Source of the DNA: Pseudomonas sp. M47T1
GTDB taxonomy: Bacteria; Pseudomonadota; Gammaproteobacteria; Pseudomonadales; Pseudomonadaceae
Direction of reading: 5' to 3'
DNA length: 64,000 nucleotides
Assembly: GCF_000263855.1 (NCBI RefSeq)
Contig: NZ_AJWX01000026.1
Location: forward strand, 36,746-100,745
Shown here: in pieces, positions 52,122 through 61,948 of the stretch
Numbering within the stretch: position 1 is the stretch's first letter
Layout: each line of letters starts with the position of its first letter
Program-made: the position numbers and the translations under genes
The notes under the pieces: generated by a model
Database searches by the model: none
Told to the model about the DNA's origin: nothing
What the model saw: only the letters and a program-made list of their open reading frames with translations

Positions 52122-53311
52122 CGCGTTGCCGCCACTGCACCCGCGCCCTGTTGATACTGGCGCGGCGTGCAGCCCAACTCACGACGAAACACCGTGTGCA
52201 GGTACTGCGCCGAGGTAAAGCCGCAGCGGGCGGCGACGGCGGCAATCGCCGCGTCGCTGCCTTGCAATTGGCTGGCGGCCGCTGCCAGTTTGAAGCGCAG
52301 GATCTCGTCATGCACCGTGCAGCCCCGCACCTTGCGAAAGTGCGACTCCAGGGATGAGCGCGACACCCCCACGTATCCCGCCACCTGGGCGGTCTTGATG
52401 CCCTGGCAGGCGTACTGGCGGATGAAGTGCAACGCCTGCATCACGTAGGGGTTGTCCAGCGGCTGGTGCAGGCTGGACGCCTGAACGTTCACCGCGTCCG
52501 GCGGCACCAGGATCTGCTGCGCCGTAGCCGGCATGCCGTGCAGCATCTGATGCAGCAAGTGCGCGGCGGTGCGGCCCATGGTTTCCGTGCCCTGAATCAC
52601 GGAGCTCAACGGCACGCGGGTCAGGGTGCGGGTCAGCGGGTCGTTATCAATGCCAATCAGCGCCACCTGCCCAGGTACGGCGATGCCGGCGGTGAGGCAC
52701 GCTTGCAGCAGTTGCCGGGCGCGGGCATCACTCACGGCGATGATACCGATGGGCTTGGGCAGGCTGTGCAGCCAGGCAATCAACTGCTCCACGGCGCTGT
52801 CCCACAGCGGCGCGCTGGTGCCCAGGCCGCGGTATACCGCGCCGTGCAGGCCGTCACGCTGCATCAACCGTTGAAAGGCCTTTTCGCGCTCCTGGGCCCA
52901 GCGGTTGGCCTGGGCCGGGGGCAGGCTGAAACAGGCAAAACGCGTAAGCCCCGCCTCGATCAGGTGCTCATAGGCCATCTTGATCAGCGCGGCATTGTCG
53001 GTGGCCACGTAGGGAATGTGCCGGGGGTAGGCGCCCTCGTCCTGGTAGGAACCGCCCACCGCCACCACGGGCAGCTTGCTGTGGGCCAGCGCCTCACCAA
53101 TCAGCGGGTCGTCGAAGTCGGCGATGATGCCGTCGCCCTGCCAGCGCTCGATGCCCTTGAGCCGGCACAGGAAGTCCTCTTCCAGGAACAGGTCCCAGGA
53201 CGCACGGGTGCTGCTCAGGTAATTGCCGATGCCGGTGATGATGCCCCGGTCATAGACCTTGCTGCCGTTGAACAACAGCGCGATGCGGTGGGCGGGCGGT
53301 AGGTTTTTCAT
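52118..53311 (-). CDS. xylR: XylR, AraC-family activator of xylose genes
   Basis: XylR binds xylose through an N-terminal periplasmic-binding-like domain and activates xyl promoters through a C-terminal AraC HTH. This 397-residue protein matches: ALLFNGSKVYDRGIITGIGNY at the start, LIGIDNDPLTRTLTRVPLSS in the sensor, and HTH segments VAGYVGVSRSSLESHFRKV and AAVAARCGFTSAQYLHTVFR. It is divergent from xylA and overlaps the permease end by 4 bp. Confidence 0.93.
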   Translation of the reverse strand: MKNLPPAHRIALLFNGSKVYDRGIITGIGNYLSSTRASWDLFLEEDFLCRLKGIERWQGDGIIADFDDPLIGEALAHSKLPVVAVGGSYQDEGAYPRHIPYVATDNAALIKMAYEHLIEAGLTRFACFSLPPAQANRWAQEREKAFQRLMQRDGLHGAVYRGLGTSAPLWDSAVEQLIAWLHSLPKPIGIIAVSDARARQLLQACLTAGIAVPGQVALIGIDNDPLTRTLTRVPLSSVIQGTETMGRTAAHLLHQMLHGMPATAQQILVPPDAVNVQASSLHQPLDNPYVMQALHFIRQYACQGIKTAQVAGYVGVSRSSLESHFRKVRGCTVHDEILRFKLAAAASQLQGSDAAIAAVAARCGFTSAQYLHTVFRRELGCTPRQYQQGAGAVAATR

Positions 53312-53383
53312 TGTTGTTCCCTGGCCGGTCGACGTGGGTCGCTGAGCACAGCCTATGCCCCGGCGGCAGGAAGCTCAATACGC

Positions 53384-53410
53384 AAAATCGCACGGTGAGT
53401 TGGTGATTTT
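53384..53410. promoter_or_regulatory. Inverted repeat in the xylR-xylA gap
   Basis: AAAATCGCAC (53384-53393) faces GTGATTTT (53403-53410). TAGTAT near 53438 could be the xylA -10. Placement just upstream of the promoter suits an AraC-type activator such as XylR. This is a candidate only. Confidence 0.35.
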
Positions 53411-53476
53411 CATGATAAGTGGCCATGCCGCGCTGGCTAGTATCAGCGCACCGCCTCTAACAACAAGGTCACGTCC

Positions 53477-54793
53477 ATGCCGTACTTTCCCGCCGTCGAC
53501 ACCATTCGCTACGAAGGGCCCCACAGTGATTCCCCCCTGGCCTTCCGTCACTACGACGCCAACAAGCTGATTCTCGGCAAGCCCATGCGCGAACACCTGC
53601 GCATGGCCGCCTGCTACTGGCATACCTTTGTCTGGCCGGGTGCCGACATGTTTGGCGTGGGCAGCTTCAAACGCCCCTGGCAGCACCCTGGCGACCCCAT
53701 GGAACTGGCCATCGGCAAGGCCGACGCCGCCTTCGAATTCTTCTCCAAGCTGGGCATCGATTACTACAGTTTTCACGACACCGACGTGGCCCCCGAAGGC
53801 GGCTCGTTGCGCGAGTACCGCCATAACTTCGCGCAGATGGTCGACCACCTGGAACGCCATCAGGAACAGACTGGCATCAAGCTGCTGTGGGGCACCGCCA
53901 ACTGCTTCAGCAACCCGCGCTTCGCCGCCGGCGCCGCCAGCAATCCCGACCCGGAAGTGTTCGCCGTGGCCGCCGCACAGGTGTGCAGCGCGATGAACGC
54001 CACCCTACGCCTGGAGGGGTCCAACTACGTGCTGTGGGGTGGTCGCGAAGGCTACGAGACCCTGCTCAACACCGACCTCAAACGCGAGCGCGAGCAACTG
54101 GGCCGCTTCATGCGCATGGTGGTGGAGCACAAGCACGCCATCGGCTTCAAGGGTGACCTGCTGATAGAACCCAAGCCCCAAGAACCCACCAAGCACCAAT
54201 ACGATTACGACAGCGCCACGGTGTTCGGCTTTTTGCAGCAGTACGGCCTGGAGAAGGAGATCAAGGTCAACATCGAGGCCAACCACGCCACCCTGGCCGG
54301 CCACAGCTTTCATCACGAGATCGCCACGGCGGTGTCCCTGGGTATTTTCGGCAGCATCGACGCCAACCGTGGCGACCCGCAGAACGGCTGGGACACTGAC
54401 CAGTTTCCCAACAGCGTCGAGGAAATGACCCTGGCCACCTATGAAATCCTCAAGGCCGGCGGCTTCCAGCGCGGCGGGTTCAACTTCGATTCCAAAGTGC
54501 GCCGCCAAAGTGTGGACGACCTGGACCTGTTCCACGGCCACGTCGCCGCCATGGACGTACTGGCCCTGGCCCTGACGCGCGCCGCCGCCATGGTGGAGAA
54601 CGACCGCCTGCAGCAGTTCAAGGACCAGCGCTACGCTGGCTGGCAGCAGCCCTTCGGCCAGGCGCTGCTGGCCGGTGAGTTCAGCCTGGCATCACTGGCC
54701 GAGCATGCCTTCAACAACAACCTTGACCCGCAAGCGGTCAGCGGCCGCCAGGAGATGCTGGAAGGCGTGGTGAACAGGTTTATCTACCCCTGA
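53477..54793 (+). CDS. xylA: Xylose isomerase
   Basis: XylA turns D-xylose into D-xylulose. The 438-residue protein is the length of the long (class II) form. Key segments are YYSFHDTDVAPEGGSL (catalytic His and Asp near residues 100-106), LWGTANCFSNPRF, EPKPQEPTKHQYD (metal ligand Glu), and NIEANHATLAGHSFHHE. All are intact. It is followed by the ABC importer. No xylulokinase gene follows, so XylB must be elsewhere. Confidence 0.96.
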   Translation: MPYFPAVDTIRYEGPHSDSPLAFRHYDANKLILGKPMREHLRMAACYWHTFVWPGADMFGVGSFKRPWQHPGDPMELAIGKADAAFEFFSKLGIDYYSFHDTDVAPEGGSLREYRHNFAQMVDHLERHQEQTGIKLLWGTANCFSNPRFAAGAASNPDPEVFAVAAAQVCSAMNATLRLEGSNYVLWGGREGYETLLNTDLKREREQLGRFMRMVVEHKHAIGFKGDLLIEPKPQEPTKHQYDYDSATVFGFLQQYGLEKEIKVNIEANHATLAGHSFHHEIATAVSLGIFGSIDANRGDPQNGWDTDQFPNSVEEMTLATYEILKAGGFQRGGFNFDSKVRRQSVDDLDLFHGHVAAMDVLALALTRAAAMVENDRLQQFKDQRYAGWQQPFGQALLAGEFSLASLAEHAFNNNLDPQAVSGRQEMLEGVVNRFIYP

Positions 54794-54920
54794 GCCGGGC
54801 GCGGTTACATTCGCGCGACAATTCTCTGCTCGCGCCCCGCCACCACGCTCTACAGTTGCAGGGGCATTGAAGCTCAACGTTTTCAGCAGTGTCTCAAACA
54901 ACAATAAAAGGACGCATACC

Positions 54921-55922
54921 ATGAAATCATTCAAACGCACGCTGCTCGCCAGCGCCCTGGCCTTGCTGTCGCTGCCGGTGATGGCGGACGCCGCCCACCC
55001 GAAAATCGGCTTTTCCATCGATGACCTGCGCCTGGAGCGCTGGGCCCGCGACCGTGACTACTTCGTGGCGGCGGCGGAAAAAATGGACGCCAAAGTCTAT
55101 GTGCAGTCGGCCGACGCCAACGAGCAGAAACAGATCTCGCAGATTGAAAACCTGATCTCCCGCGGCGTGGACGTGATCGTCATCGTGCCATTCAACGCCA
55201 CGGTGCTGACCAACGCCGTCGCCGAGGCGAAAAAGGCCGGCATCAAGGTGGTGTCCTATGACCGGCTGATCCTCAATGCCGACATCGACGCCTACATTTC
55301 CTTCGACAACGAGAAAGTCGGCGAGATGCAGGCCAACGGCGTATTGCAGGCGGCACCGAAGGGCAACTACTTCCTGCTGGGTGGCGCGCCCACCGACAAC
55401 AACGCCAAGGTGCTGCGCGAGGGCCAGATGAAGGTGCTGCAACCGGCCATCGACAAGGGCGACATCAAGATTGTGGGCCAGCAATGGGTGAAAGAGTGGA
55501 ACCCCACCGAGGCCCTGAGCATCGTTGAAAACGCCCTGACCAAGAACAGCAACAAGATCGATGGCATCGTCGCCTCCAACGACGCCACCGCCGGCGGCGC
55601 CATCCAGGCCCTGGCCGCGCAGAAGCTGGCCGGCAAGGTGCCCATCTCGGGCCAGGACGCCGACCTTGCGGCGGTGAAGCGCGTGCTCGATGGCACCCAG
55701 ACCATGACCGTGTACAAACCGCTGAAACTGATTGCCTCGCAAGCGGCCAAACTCTCGGTGGAGCTGGCCCGCAATGAGAAACCCACCTACACCTCGCAGT
55801 ACGACAACGGCAGCAAGAAGGTCGACACCATCCTGCTCACCCCTACCCCGTTGACCAAGGACAACATCGACCTGCTGGAGAAGGACGGGTTCTACACCAA
55901 GGCGCAGATTGCCGGGCAGTGA
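54921..55922 (+). CDS. xylF: D-xylose ABC transporter binding protein
   Basis: XylF is the periplasmic xylose receptor. It has 333 residues, with a signal peptide (TLLASALALLSLPVMADA) and the family's opening GFSIDDLRLERWARDRDYF followed by SADANEQKQISQIENLISRG. ATG 54921 has AAAAGGA upstream; the longer ORF start at 54867 would precede the signal. The REP pair after it may explain different expression of xylF and xylGH. Confidence 0.95.
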   Translation: MKSFKRTLLASALALLSLPVMADAAHPKIGFSIDDLRLERWARDRDYFVAAAEKMDAKVYVQSADANEQKQISQIENLISRGVDVIVIVPFNATVLTNAVAEAKKAGIKVVSYDRLILNADIDAYISFDNEKVGEMQANGVLQAAPKGNYFLLGGAPTDNNAKVLREGQMKVLQPAIDKGDIKIVGQQWVKEWNPTEALSIVENALTKNSNKIDGIVASNDATAGGAIQALAAQKLAGKVPISGQDADLAAVKRVLDGTQTMTVYKPLKLIASQAAKLSVELARNEKPTYTSQYDNGSKKVDTILLTPTPLTKDNIDLLEKDGFYTKAQIAGQ

Positions 55923-55942
55923 ACATGTGGTGCCTGTGACGC

Positions 55943-56033
55943 TGTAGCCGCTGCCACCAGCCTGCGCTGGCCTTGAACCTCGCTGCACCTCTGCGGTGTA
56001 CGGGGGGCCAGTGCAGCCTGGCGGCAGCGGCCA
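55943..56033. repeat. REP pair inside the xylFGH operon
   Basis: Left arm TGTAGCCGCTGCCACCAGCC and right arm GGCGGCAGCGGCCACGG enclose about 35 bp with CGCTGCACCTCTGCGGTG. It lies between xylF and xylG. REP pairs in an operon can stabilise upstream mRNA, giving more binding protein than membrane parts, as in other sugar operons. Confidence 0.8.
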
Positions 56034-56098
56034 CGGGGGTTCGCCCCCCCTTTCGGTTCCTGTGGCGTTACCCAAAGATCCCTTCCGAGCCTGTCGTT

Positions 56099-57658
56099 AT
56101 GTCCCAATACCTGCTGCAAATGAACGGCATCGTCAAAAGCTTTGGCGGCGTGCACGCCTTAAACGGCATTGATATCAAGGTTCGCCCGGGGGAGTGCGTG
56201 GGCCTGTGCGGTGAAAACGGGGCCGGCAAGTCAACGCTGATGAAGGTGCTGTCGGCGGTTTACCCCTGGGGCACCTGGCAGGGTGAAATCCTCTGGGACG
56301 GCCAACCGCTCAAGGCCCATTCCATCAGTGAAACCGAGGCCGCCGGCATCGTCATCATTCATCAGGAGCTGACCCTGGTGCCCGACCTGTCGGTCGCTGA
56401 AAACATCTTCATGGGCCACGAGCTGACACTGCCGGGCGGGCGCATGAACTACCCGGCCATGATCCACCGCGCCGAAGCCTTGATGCGTGAGCTCAAGGTG
56501 CCGGACATGAACGTATCGCTGCCGGTGTCGCAGTACGGCGGCGGCTACCAGCAACTGGTGGAGATCGCCAAGGCGCTGAACAAACAGGCGCGGCTGCTGA
56601 TCCTCGATGAGCCCTCCTCGGCCCTGACCCGTTCGGAAATCGATGTGCTGTTGCACATCGTGCGTGACCTGAAGGCCAAAGGCGTGGCCTGTGTGTACAT
56701 CTCCCACAAGCTGGATGAAGTGGCGGCGGTGTGCGACACCATTTCGGTGATTCGCGACGGCAAGCACGTGGCCACCACGGCCATGGCCGACATGGACATC
56801 CCGCGCATCATCACGCAAATGGTCGGCCGGGAAATGAGCAACCTCTACCCCACCAGCCCGCACGCCATTGGCGAAGTGATTTTCGAGGCGCGCCACGTCA
56901 CCTGCTACGACGTCGACAACCCCCGGCGCAAACGCGTGGACGACATTTCCTTTGTGCTCAAGCGCGGCGAGATCCTTGGCATTGCCGGGCTGGTGGGTGC
57001 CGGCCGCACCGAGCTGGTGTCGGCGCTGTTCGGTGCCTACCCCGGCCGCCATGAAGGCGAAGTGTGGCTGGACGGCAAGCCGATCGACACGCGCACACCG
57101 CTCAAGTCCATTCGCGCGGGGCTGTGCATGGTGCCCGAGGACCGCAAGCGCCAGGGCATCATTCCCGACCTGGGGGTGGGCCAGAACATCACTCTGGCGG
57201 TGCTGGACAGCTACTCGAAAATGACTCGCATCGATGCCGAAGCCGAGCTGGGCAGCATCGACAAGGAAATTGCGCGCATGCACCTCAAGACGGCCAGCCC
57301 GTTCCTGCCGATCACCAGCCTGTCGGGCGGCAACCAGCAGAAGGCGGTGCTGGCGAAGATGCTGCTGACCGCGCCGCGGGTGCTGATCCTCGACGAACCC
57401 ACCCGCGGCGTGGACGTGGGCGCCAAGTACGAGATCTACAAGCTGATGAGCGCCCTGGCCGTGCAAGGCGTGTCGATCATCATGGTGTCCTCGGAGCTGG
57501 CCGAAGTGCTGGGCGTTTCCGACCGGGTGCTGGTGATCGGCGAAGGCCAGTTGCGCGGCGACTTCATCAACCAGGGGCTGACCCAGGAGCAAGTGCTGGC
57601 CGCCGCCCTGAGCACCCCGAACGACACGACAATAATAAGTGGAAGCGCGCGTAGATGA
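56099..57658 (+). CDS. xylG: D-xylose ABC transporter ATPase (two domains)
   Basis: XylG has two ATPase domains in 519 residues. The first has Walker A GENGAGKSTLMK near 37-48 and its signature YGGGYQQLVEIAKAL; the second has ITSLSGGNQQKAVLAKML and RVLILDEPTRGVDVGAKYEI. The start at 56099 has only a weak ribosome-binding site. It overlaps xylH by 4 bp. Confidence 0.95.
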   Translation: MSQYLLQMNGIVKSFGGVHALNGIDIKVRPGECVGLCGENGAGKSTLMKVLSAVYPWGTWQGEILWDGQPLKAHSISETEAAGIVIIHQELTLVPDLSVAENIFMGHELTLPGGRMNYPAMIHRAEALMRELKVPDMNVSLPVSQYGGGYQQLVEIAKALNKQARLLILDEPSSALTRSEIDVLLHIVRDLKAKGVACVYISHKLDEVAAVCDTISVIRDGKHVATTAMADMDIPRIITQMVGREMSNLYPTSPHAIGEVIFEARHVTCYDVDNPRRKRVDDISFVLKRGEILGIAGLVGAGRTELVSALFGAYPGRHEGEVWLDGKPIDTRTPLKSIRAGLCMVPEDRKRQGIIPDLGVGQNITLAVLDSYSKMTRIDAEAELGSIDKEIARMHLKTASPFLPITSLSGGNQQKAVLAKMLLTAPRVLILDEPTRGVDVGAKYEIYKLMSALAVQGVSIIMVSSELAEVLGVSDRVLVIGEGQLRGDFINQGLTQEQVLAAALSTPNDTTIISGSARR

Positions 57659-58791
57659 ATCAGGTCAAACAGCTGTTCACCCGCTACAAGATGTTGGCAC
57701 TGGTGATTGCCGTGGCGATCATCTGGCTGTTTTTCAGTTGGCAGACCGAGGGCGGCTTTGTCACACCGCGCAACCTGTCCAACCTGCTGCGGCAGATGTC
57801 CATCACCGGCATTCTGGCCTGCGGCATGGTGCTGGTGATCATCAGCGGCGAGATCGACCTGTCGGTGGGCTCGTTGCTGGGCTTGCTGGGTGGCGTGGCG
57901 GCGATCCTCGACGTGATTTATCACGTGCCGCTGCTGGCGAACCTGGGCCTGGTGGCGGTGTGCGGGTTGGTGATCGGCCTGGCCAACGGCTTCATGACCG
58001 CCTACCTGCGCATTCCGTCCTTTATTGTGGGCCTGGGCGGCATGCTGGCCTTTCGCGGAATATTGCTGGGCGTGACCGGCGGCACCACCATCGCCCCGGT
58101 GTCGCCACAGTTGGTGTACGTGGGCCAGGGGTACCTGCCGCCCACGGTAGGGCTGGTGTTGGGAGTGCTGCTGTTTGCGCTGACCCTGTTCCTGGCCGGG
58201 AAACAGCGGCGCAACCGTGCGCTGCATGGCCTGGCGGCGCGCCCGATGATTCGTGATGCGCTGCGCGTGGTGCTGATTGGCGCGGTGCTGGCCGGGTTTG
58301 TCTACACGCTGAACAGCTACGACGGCATTCCCGTGCCGGTGTTGCTACTGCTGATTTTGCTGGGGGTGTTCAGCTACGTCACCAGCCAGACGGTGTTTGG
58401 CCGGCGCATCTACTCGGTGGGCAGCAACATGGAAGCCACGCGCCTGTCGGGCATCAACGTGCAGGCCGTGAAGCTGTGGATTTTCGGCATCATGGGGGTG
58501 ATGTGCGCCCTGGCCGGGCTGGTTAACACCGCTCGCCTGGCGGCGGGCTCGCCGTCGGCGGGCAACATGGGCGAACTGGACGCCATTGCCGCCTGCTTCA
58601 TTGGCGGCACGTCCATGCGCGGCGGTTCGGGCACCGTCTACGGCGCCCTGCTGGGCGCGCTGGTGATCACCAGCCTGGACAACGGCATGTCCATGCTGGA
58701 CGTCGACAGCTACTGGCAGATGATCGTCAAGGGCAGCATCCTGGTGCTGGCGGTATGGGTGGACGTCAGCACCCGCAGCGGCCGCCGGTGA
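57655..58791 (+). CDS. xylH: D-xylose ABC transporter permease
   Basis: XylH is the membrane subunit, 378 residues with around ten helices. GMVLVIISGEIDLSVGSLLGL (about 58-78) and GLANGFMTAYLRIPSFIVGLG are typical of ribose/xylose permeases; VGSNMEATRLSGINV and FIGGTSMRGGSGTVYGALLG close the family pattern. It ends the xyl operon; a REP hairpin follows. Confidence 0.95.
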   Translation: MNQVKQLFTRYKMLALVIAVAIIWLFFSWQTEGGFVTPRNLSNLLRQMSITGILACGMVLVIISGEIDLSVGSLLGLLGGVAAILDVIYHVPLLANLGLVAVCGLVIGLANGFMTAYLRIPSFIVGLGGMLAFRGILLGVTGGTTIAPVSPQLVYVGQGYLPPTVGLVLGVLLFALTLFLAGKQRRNRALHGLAARPMIRDALRVVLIGAVLAGFVYTLNSYDGIPVPVLLLLILLGVFSYVTSQTVFGRRIYSVGSNMEATRLSGINVQAVKLWIFGIMGVMCALAGLVNTARLAAGSPSAGNMGELDAIAACFIGGTSMRGGSGTVYGALLGALVITSLDNGMSMLDVDSYWQMIVKGSILVLAVWVDVSTRSGRR

Positions 58792-58808
58792 TTTAACCGC
58801 CAGGTCCC

Positions 58809-58839
58809 TGTAGCCGCAGCCTGACGGCAGCGGCTACAA
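58809..58839. repeat. Single REP hairpin after xylH
   Basis: TGTAGCCGC pairs with GCGGCTACA around AGCCTGACGGCA. It lies between xylH and ycaO, which converge, and may end both transcripts. Confidence 0.75.
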
Positions 58840-58851
58840 GGTGACTCAGTG

Positions 58852-61053
58852 TCAACTGCGGGGGCTGAAGGCTGCGCGCGCTGCGTGCAGTTTTTTGTAG
58901 CTGTCGACCAGCCGCTGGTGGCGGTCCAGGCCTTCCAGCTTCATGCTGGTGGGGGTCAGGCCGTGGAAGCGCACGCTGCCGTCCAGCGAGCCCAGCACCG
59001 CGTCCATGCGCGGGTTGCCGAACATGCGGCGCAAGTTGACCTCGTAATCGGCCAAGGCCAGGTCATCGTCCAACTGCACTTCCAGCACCGCGTTCAAGGC
59101 CTGGTAGAACAGGCCGCGTTCCACGGTGTTGTCGTTGAACTGCAGGAAGGTTTCCACCCATTCCTTGGCTTCGTCGAACTTCTTCAACGCCAGGCAGATC
59201 AACAGCTTGAGTTCCAGCACGGTCAACTGGCCCCACACCGTGTTCTCGTCGAACTCGACGCCGATCAGGGTGGTGATGGTGGTGTATTCATCCACCTCGC
59301 AGTTTTCCAGGCGCTTGAGCAGCATTTTCAGGCTGACATTGCCCAGGCTGTGCAGGTTGAGAATGTCGGCTCGGAACGCTAAGGCCTTGTTGGTGTTGTC
59401 CCAGATCAGGTCTTCCACCGGGTAGATCTCGGAATAATCCGGTACCAGGATACGGCAGGCGGTGGCGCCGATGTGCTCGTACACCGCCATGTACACTTCC
59501 TTGCCCATTTCTTCGAGAAGGCCGAACAGCGTCGCAGCTTCGTCGGCGTTGGCGTTTTCGCCCTCGCCGCTGAAGTCCCATTCCACAAACTCGAAGTCGG
59601 ACGTGGCACTGAAGAAACGCCACGACACCACGCCGCTGGAATCGATGAAGTGTTCCACGAAGTTGTTCGGCTCGGTCACCGCATGGCTTTCAAACGTCGG
59701 CTGCGGCAAGTCGTTCAGGCCTTCGAAACTGCGCCCCTGCAGCAACTCGGTGAGGCTGCGCTCCAGTGCCACTTCAAAACGTGGATGCGCACCAAACGAG
59801 GCAAACACGCCACCCGTGCGCGGGTTCATCAGGGTCACGCACATCACCGGGAACTCGCCGCCCAGCGATGCGTCCTTCACCAGCACCGGGAAGCCCTGCT
59901 CTTCGAGCCCCTGAATACCGGCCAGGATGCCAGGGTATTTTGCCAGCACTGCCTGGGGTACATCGGGCAGGGCCAGTTCGCCTTCGAGGATTTCGCGCTT
60001 CACCGCCCGCTCGAAAATCTCCGACAGGCACTGCACCTGGGCTTCGGCCAGGGTGTTGCCGGCGCTCATGCCGTTGCTCAGGTACAGGTTTTCGATCAGG
60101 TTGGAAGGGAAATACACTACCTGCCCGTCCGACTGACGCACGAACGGCAGCGAACAGATGCCGCGCTCCGTGTTGCCGGAGTTGGTGTCGTACAGGTGTG
60201 AGCCACGCAGTTCACCGTCGGCGTTGTAGATGCCCAGGCAGTACTCGTCGAGGATTTCCTGCGGCAGCGCGTCCTTGGCGCCCGGCTTGAACCAGCGCTC
60301 GTCGGGGTAGTGCACGAATGGCGCGTTGGCGATGTCCTCGCCCCAGAACTGATCGTTGTAGAAGAAGTTGCAGTTGAGCCGTTCGATGAACTCGCCCAGT
60401 GCCGACGCCAGGGCGCTTTCCTTGGTAGCGCCCTTGCCGTTCGTGAAGCACATGGGCGAATGCGCGTCGCGAATATGCAGCGACCACACGTTGGGCACGA
60501 TATTGCGCCACGAGGCGATTTCAATCTTCATGCCCAGGCCCGCGAGGATGCCCGACATGTTGGCGATGGTCTGCTCCAGCGGCAGGTCCTTGCCCGCCAC
60601 ATAGGTGTGGGTGCCCGCCTCCGGGTTGAGCATCAGCAAGGCGTCGGCATTGGCATCGAGGTTGTCCACTTCTTCGATGACAAACTCGGGGCCGGCCTGC
60701 ACCACCTTTTTCACCGTGCAACGGTCGATGGACCGCAGGATGCCCTGGCGGTCTTTCGCGCAGATGTCCGCAGGCAGCTCTACCTGGATCTTGAAGATCT
60801 GGTTATAGCGGTTTTCCGGGTCAACGATGTTGTTCTGCGACAGGCGAATGTTATCGGTGGGGATATTGCGCGTGGTGCAGTACAACTTTACGAAGTAAGC
60901 CGCACACAACGCCGACGATGCCAGGAAGTAATCGAACGGACCCGGTGCCGAGCCATCGCCTTTATAGCGAATGGGCTGATCGGCCACCACGGTGAAGTCG
61001 TCAAACTTGGCCTCAAGCCGGAGGTTGTCGAGAAAGTTGACCTTGATTTCCAT
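58852..61053 (-). CDS. ycaO: YcaO protein with N-terminal OsmC-like domain
   Basis: E. coli YcaO helps RimO add a methylthio group to ribosomal protein S12. This 733-residue protein has an OsmC-like domain at 1-130 (NFLDNLRLEAKFDDFTVVADQ, YFLASSALCAAYFVKLYC) and a YcaO domain after about 155, with GATKESALASALGEFIERLN at 210-230 (ATP and Mg binding) and QVQCLSEIFERAVKREI near 340. A TPR-like C-terminal part follows. Free-standing YcaO of this type is usual in gamma-proteobacteria. Confidence 0.92.
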   Translation of the reverse strand: MEIKVNFLDNLRLEAKFDDFTVVADQPIRYKGDGSAPGPFDYFLASSALCAAYFVKLYCTTRNIPTDNIRLSQNNIVDPENRYNQIFKIQVELPADICAKDRQGILRSIDRCTVKKVVQAGPEFVIEEVDNLDANADALLMLNPEAGTHTYVAGKDLPLEQTIANMSGILAGLGMKIEIASWRNIVPNVWSLHIRDAHSPMCFTNGKGATKESALASALGEFIERLNCNFFYNDQFWGEDIANAPFVHYPDERWFKPGAKDALPQEILDEYCLGIYNADGELRGSHLYDTNSGNTERGICSLPFVRQSDGQVVYFPSNLIENLYLSNGMSAGNTLAEAQVQCLSEIFERAVKREILEGELALPDVPQAVLAKYPGILAGIQGLEEQGFPVLVKDASLGGEFPVMCVTLMNPRTGGVFASFGAHPRFEVALERSLTELLQGRSFEGLNDLPQPTFESHAVTEPNNFVEHFIDSSGVVSWRFFSATSDFEFVEWDFSGEGENANADEAATLFGLLEEMGKEVYMAVYEHIGATACRILVPDYSEIYPVEDLIWDNTNKALAFRADILNLHSLGNVSLKMLLKRLENCEVDEYTTITTLIGVEFDENTVWGQLTVLELKLLICLALKKFDEAKEWVETFLQFNDNTVERGLFYQALNAVLEVQLDDDLALADYEVNLRRMFGNPRMDAVLGSLDGSVRFHGLTPTSMKLEGLDRHQRLVDSYKKLHAARAAFSPRS

Positions 61054-61173
61054 GCGGGAATACCATAATTACGAGCAAAACGATGGCCGCGATTATCCGG
61101 TTTTTCCGCTTGGAAGTCTTGTACCGCTGTCGTTGAATCGTCTAGAAACACATGGATGTTGCCCCGCACGCAC

Positions 61174-61869
61174 TCAGGCCAACAGCTCACTGATCCAGCG
61201 AACCTGCTGGGCTACGTCGTGCCGCTTGTGTTCGGGCACCCCTTGCCGCGACCTGGCGAACTGGGCCAGAGTCTGCTGCCTGAGGTGCAGCACGCGCTGC
61301 CATTTGCTGATGAACGCCGGGCTGCGGGCCTGCAGTTGCAGAGGCCCGAAGTACAGCTCGTGCGCGGTGTAGGTCACCGGCCCGAGACGCTCGGCGACGA
61401 TGATTTCGTAGTGGAAGCGATTTTCGTGCAGTACTTCTTCGAAAAGGATGCGGTAGCCATGATCCATCAGCCACTGACGCAGCGGCTGTTCGCCGCCGTT
61501 GGGCTGCAGAATCAGGCGTTCACGGCCGTTCAGGCGCGCCTTGCCGCTGTCGAGAATGTCGCGGATCGTCTCGCCCCCCATGCCGCACAGGCTGACGGCA
61601 GTGATGCCATCGCCCGGCTCGATGGCGCCCAGGCCATTGGCCAGGCGAACCGTGATCCACGGCTCCAGGCCATTCTCGCGCACCGTGCGTAGCGCTGCCT
61701 GGAAGGGCGTGGCGGCCACTTCGCCCGCCACCGCCACGGCGATGGCGCCACGGCGCAGCAATGCCACCGGCAGGTAGCCGTGATCGGAGCCGATGTCGGC
61801 CAGGCGCGCCCCCGGCGGCACCTGCGCGGCCACGCGTTCGAGACGCATGGATAATGTCTGTTCGTTCAA
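61174..61869 (-). CDS. trmK: tRNA (adenine-N1) methyltransferase, TrmK type
   Basis: TrmK methylates A22 of tRNA using SAM. The protein of 231 residues has the SAM motif LADIGSDHGYLPVALLRRG near residues 20-38, SLCGMGGETIRDIL near 86-99 and LILQPNGGEQPLRQWL. I start at TTG 61869, giving a start LNEQTLSMRLERVAAQ typical of the family; ATG 61848 would be seven residues shorter. It lies between a small ORF and ycaO on the same strand. Confidence 0.87.
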   Translation of the reverse strand: MNEQTLSMRLERVAAQVPPGARLADIGSDHGYLPVALLRRGAIAVAVAGEVAATPFQAALRTVRENGLEPWITVRLANGLGAIEPGDGITAVSLCGMGGETIRDILDSGKARLNGRERLILQPNGGEQPLRQWLMDHGYRILFEEVLHENRFHYEIIVAERLGPVTYTAHELYFGPLQLQARSPAFISKWQRVLHLRQQTLAQFARSRQGVPEHKRHDVAQQVRWISELLA

Positions 61870-61948
61870 GCCCAGCCCCTGTTGCCTGCACACGCCCGGC
61901 TGCGGTGGCCGGATCGGGGCGCGATTGTGTCGAGCCAGGCCGGGTATT

